A DNA stretch of 20,112 bases from Deltaproteobacteria bacterium (GTDB taxonomy: Bacteria; Myxococcota; Polyangia; Haliangiales; Haliangiaceae): NCBI GenBank assembly GCA_018262455.1, contig JAGSPR010000110.1, positions 1 to 20,112 of the forward strand, written 5' to 3'. The notes beneath the pieces were generated by a model. It worked only from the letters and a program-made list of their open reading frames with translations, was not told where the DNA came from and searched no databases. Numbering within the stretch: position 1 is the first letter of the stretch; the number at the start of each line of letters is the position of its first letter. Positions 16,102 to 20,112 of the stretch are shown piece after piece. Position numbers and translations under genes: made by a program.

Positions 16102-16658
16102 TACGAGCGCGTTGGATCGGCCCGTTGCGCGGGGAGACTCTCCGTCGTGCTCGCCGCTCGCGGCAGCGAGGCGGGCGCGGTCGACGGAGTGGCCGCGCGC
16201 TGCGCTGGCCTGCCAGCTTCGGCGGGCAGCTTCTCGGCAAGCTCGAGACGCTCCTTCACCATCGAGGTCTCCTTGTGATCGGCCTCGAGCATGGTGATCT
16301 CACCGCGACGAGTCGCGATCTCGGTCTCGAACTTGGCGATCTCCTGGTTGAGCACGTCGACGCGCGCTTCGATCTGACTCTGCTTGCGCGTCGCGTCCTT
16401 GATGATGCCCGCGACATTGATGTTGGTGGACTCGAGTGTCGTCTTGACGACACGAACGATCAGCTCGACATTGTCGTCCGGAAGCATCCGCATCAGCTCG
16501 ATGGCCTTGTTGATACCGTAGTCCGGATGATCGACCTTCACCGGAGCCTTGGCCGAGCTTGCTGACTGCACTGGCAACGACGTCACGGTGACGGGCAGTG
16601 TTCCGGTTTCGTCGCCGAACTCGGCCGACTTCTTGGTCTTCTTGTCGAATAGGCCCAT
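16101..16658 (-). CDS. Coiled-coil protein, unknown function
   Basis: 185 residues from an ATG preceded by AAGGTGGAG, a good ribosome site. Residues 1-40 are polar and flexible (MGLFDKKTKK...). Residues 45-80 look like a small helical domain (D-Y-G-I-N-K-A-I-E-L-M-R-M-L-P). About 88-143 is a long charged helix with heptad-like spacing, probably a coiled coil. The last 40 residues are Ala/Pro/Ser/Thr-rich and disordered. It is soluble and has no enzyme motif. It forms a tight operon with the arrestin-like-TPR gene, with stop and start overlapping by one base, so the two products probably act together. I do not recognise the family. Confidence 0.75.
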   Translation of the reverse strand: MGLFDKKTKKSAEFGDETGTLPVTVTSLPVQSASSAKAPVKVDHPDYGINKAIELMRMLPDDNVELIVRVVKTTLESTNINVAGIIKDATRKQSQIEARVDVLNQEIAKFETEIATRRGEITMLEADHKETSMVKERLELAEKLPAEAGRPAQRAATPSTAPASLPRAASTTESLPAQRADPTRS

Positions 16659-16836
16659 GGCTCCACCTTCTTCCCGGCAAACACCGGACTTCCCACTCTA
16701 CGTCGATCCGGGGCCCATGGGCGAACAGCGGGCCAGTCGGTGCACGTGAGCGCGTGTGTGCCACGCGCGCCGGGGACCGTTCGAAACGTTGTGGACAGTG
16801 CGCAAGCGCTCTACGTTGGATCGGGTGCAACGAACG
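16659..16836. promoter_or_regulatory. 178-base divergent spacer
   Basis: The space lies between the coiled-coil gene and the Cys-rich lipoprotein gene, which read outward, so it should contain both promoters. GCGCAAGCGC (16800-16809) is a small palindrome. I see no clear promoter boxes. Confidence 0.35.
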
Positions 16837-17271
16837 ATGTGCTGGTTCGCCCTGACGACGATCGGGCTGGCATGCAGCCCGTCGAACCAGGCAATCGAAG
16901 GCCGCACCGGTCCAGGATCCTCGACGCAGCCGGCCCGGGGGGGGACCGTCCCGAGCGCCACCCCCGAGGCACAGCAGGCTGCCGTTCCGAGCTCGGACGA
17001 TCCGCCGCCAGATCCCCAGGCATGCGGAGCACCGAACGACTGCGGCTCGGGGCCGCTGGTGAACCCCGAGGAGCCCTGCTGTGATACCGGCGTGCATCTC
17101 GCGGTCTTTGGCCGTCGCTATCTGAGCTGGCGAGCCGGATGGCACCAGACCCATTGCGCGAGCGTGCGCTGTCCCGTGCTTGCCTCGCCTTCGTTTCCTC
17201 AGCCGTGCGCGCTCGAGGGACGCTGCGTCGCTGGGCGATGCGAGAATCGGTGCGCCGGCGGCTCGCGATGA
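16837..17271 (+). CDS. Small Cys-rich lipoprotein, unknown function
   Basis: 144 residues from the ATG at 16837; a GTG four codons earlier is an alternative. The very short leader ends in G-L-A-C (Cys 13). A Pro/Gly/Ser/Ala-rich linker runs to about residue 60. The C-terminal half holds ten cysteines in pairs such as C-G-A-P-N-D-C, C-C and C-V-A-G-R-C, which suggests a disulfide-rich extracellular module like those in many myxobacterial surface proteins. Function unknown. The downstream electron-transfer operon begins 113 bases later and is probably a separate transcript. Confidence 0.7.
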   Translation: MCWFALTTIGLACSPSNQAIEGRTGPGSSTQPARGGTVPSATPEAQQAAVPSSDDPPPDPQACGAPNDCGSGPLVNPEEPCCDTGVHLAVFGRRYLSWRAGWHQTHCASVRCPVLASPSFPQPCALEGRCVAGRCENRCAGGSR

Positions 17272-17384
17272 TCGGGCCCACAAGCTCGCATCACGGCGGC
17301 GAGTTGCAGTAACCTCCGTCGCGGGATCGAGGGGATCTCCGCGTCGATCCGTACGCACTCGTCGACCCGAAGCTGGTTTTCTAG

Positions 17385-18229
17385 ATGGCCGCACCACCTC
17401 GCCGACGGATCTCGTTTCTGGCCGTGTTCCTGGGGCTCGTCCTGGTCGCGATCACCGTCGGCCTCGCGTATCGAGGGTGGAGCTTCTACCAGCTCTCGCT
17501 CGAGGATCGCCCCGAGCACGCGGAGTACCGCACGCTGCGGCCGAGCGGGCTCTACGGCAACGGCTATGGCTGGGTGGCCGCCGTCCTGATCGTGATGAAC
17601 CTGTCGTACCTGATCCGCCGCAGGTTCGGCGGCTCGCGGCTCGGCTCGATGAGGGTGTGGCTCGATATCCACGTGTTCACCGGGATGCTCGCCGCCTCGC
17701 TGGTGTCGTTCCACTCGGCGTTCCAGCTCCGCACGCCGATCGCGACCGCCAGCGCCGCGAGCCTCGCGATGGTCGTGCTCACCGGCCTGATCGGTAGGTT
17801 CCTGTTCGCGCTCACCCCCGGCGGTGGACGCGAGCGCCTGCGCGCGGCGCTCGATGCCATCGAGGTCGAGCGCCCCGACAGCCGCACCCCGCTCGGCGAG
17901 GCGATCTCCGCGACGCCGGGGCCGGACGTGTCGGCGAACGCGTCGCTGCTCCGCAGCCTGCTCGCGATCCCGAAGTGGCGTCGCGCGAGTCGCGTGCGGC
18001 GCGAGGCCCTCGCCCTGCTGCTTCCGCCGCGACGCGAGATGTCGCGGCCGTTGCGACGAGCGGCCAAGGAGCTCTACCTGGCGGCGTCCGCCGATGCCCG
18101 GGCCGCCGGGGTCAGCGCGCTGCTGCGATCGTGGCGCGCGATCCACCGATTCTTCGCGCTGATGATGCTCGCCGCGGTCCTCCTGCACGCCGGCGTGGCC
18201 TGGTATTACGGCTACCGATGGATCTTCGC

Positions 18230-18233
<4 letters not shown>
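17385..18233 (+). CDS. Di-haem b-type membrane cytochrome, predicted
   Basis: 282 residues. Hydrophobic helices fit about 10-30, 61-78, 92-112, 118-142 and 255-275. Two of them carry histidine pairs spaced exactly as in cytochrome b: H96-x13-H110 and H254-x13-H268. Each pair offers one ligand near each membrane face, so two stacked b haems held by two helices can be predicted. A basic loop (about 143-250) would lie in the cytoplasm. The gene overlaps the 23-haem cytochrome by ATGA, so the two are made together. The likely role is to oxidise membrane quinol, or reduce it, and exchange electrons with the multihaem protein. There is no FAD or ferric-reductase motif. The haem prediction is inference from spacing. 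Confidence 0.75.
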
Positions 18234-20055
<1,822 letters not shown>

Positions 20056-20059
<4 letters not shown>

Positions 20060-20112
20060 AGTCGGTCGTCGGCCTCGTACTCGGCCTCGCGCTGGTGGTT
20101 GGCACCGCGATC
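20056..20112 (+). CDS. Start of a secreted protein, cut by the window end
   Basis: Only 19 residues are visible. The ATG overlaps the stop of the 23-haem gene (ATGA) and has an excellent AAGGAGG seven bases upstream. The residues (MKSVVGLVLGLALVVGTAI) are a typical Sec signal peptide start. Coupling implies a third exported part of the same electron-transfer system, for example an outer-membrane porin or another cytochrome; nothing in the visible part decides which. Confidence 0.7.

Overview
The window is high-GC DNA and looks like a piece of a Myxococcota chromosome, probably from the Kofleriaceae/Haliangium or Polyangia side. The signs are a MYXO-CTERM-type C-terminal tail (9368-9571), many predicted lipoproteins of unknown function, an FHA-pseudokinase, large multihaem cytochromes and frequent GTG starts. 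No tRNA, rRNA, CRISPR array, transposase or phage gene was seen. The taxonomic placement is inference from gene style, not from a marker gene.

Layout. 1-3783 holds five cell-envelope genes: a C-type-lectin-fold fragment, three lipoproteins with clear lipoboxes and a small PEGA-like protein. 3904-5121 encodes an FHA domain joined to a degenerate kinase fold. 5300-6808 is a lipoprotein with one c-type haem site. It faces a PH-like cytoplasmic protein (7170-7817) across a 361-base spacer that carries four copies of GCAACTCG. 7963-9571 is a minus-strand operon of three genes joined by 4-base overlaps: a 67-residue protein that is almost only a signal peptide plus a MYXO-CTERM-like tail, a 350-residue multi-pass membrane protein with paired intramembrane histidines, and a 119-residue four-helix membrane protein.

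9791-14754 is a molybdenum-hydroxylase locus. An XdhC-MocA fusion (cofactor maturation) is divergent from an IorA-type 2Fe-2S subunit, a Tat-exported IorB-type molybdopterin subunit and a di-haem lipoprotein cytochrome. A 23-bp AT-rich palindrome lies between the two transcripts. Together they would mature and export a periplasmic oxidoreductase and carry its electrons away through c-type haems.

14833-16658 is a two-gene operon for a coiled-coil protein and an arrestin/Spo0M-like-TPR protein. 16837-17271 is a small Cys-rich lipoprotein. 17385-20112 begins a translationally coupled electron-transfer operon: a membrane protein with two H-x13-H helix pairs (di-haem b pattern), a 609-residue secreted protein with 23 CXXCH sites in a three-haem repeat, and a third secreted protein cut by the window edge. 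This block and the MYXO-CTERM operon are the best candidates for undescribed systems.
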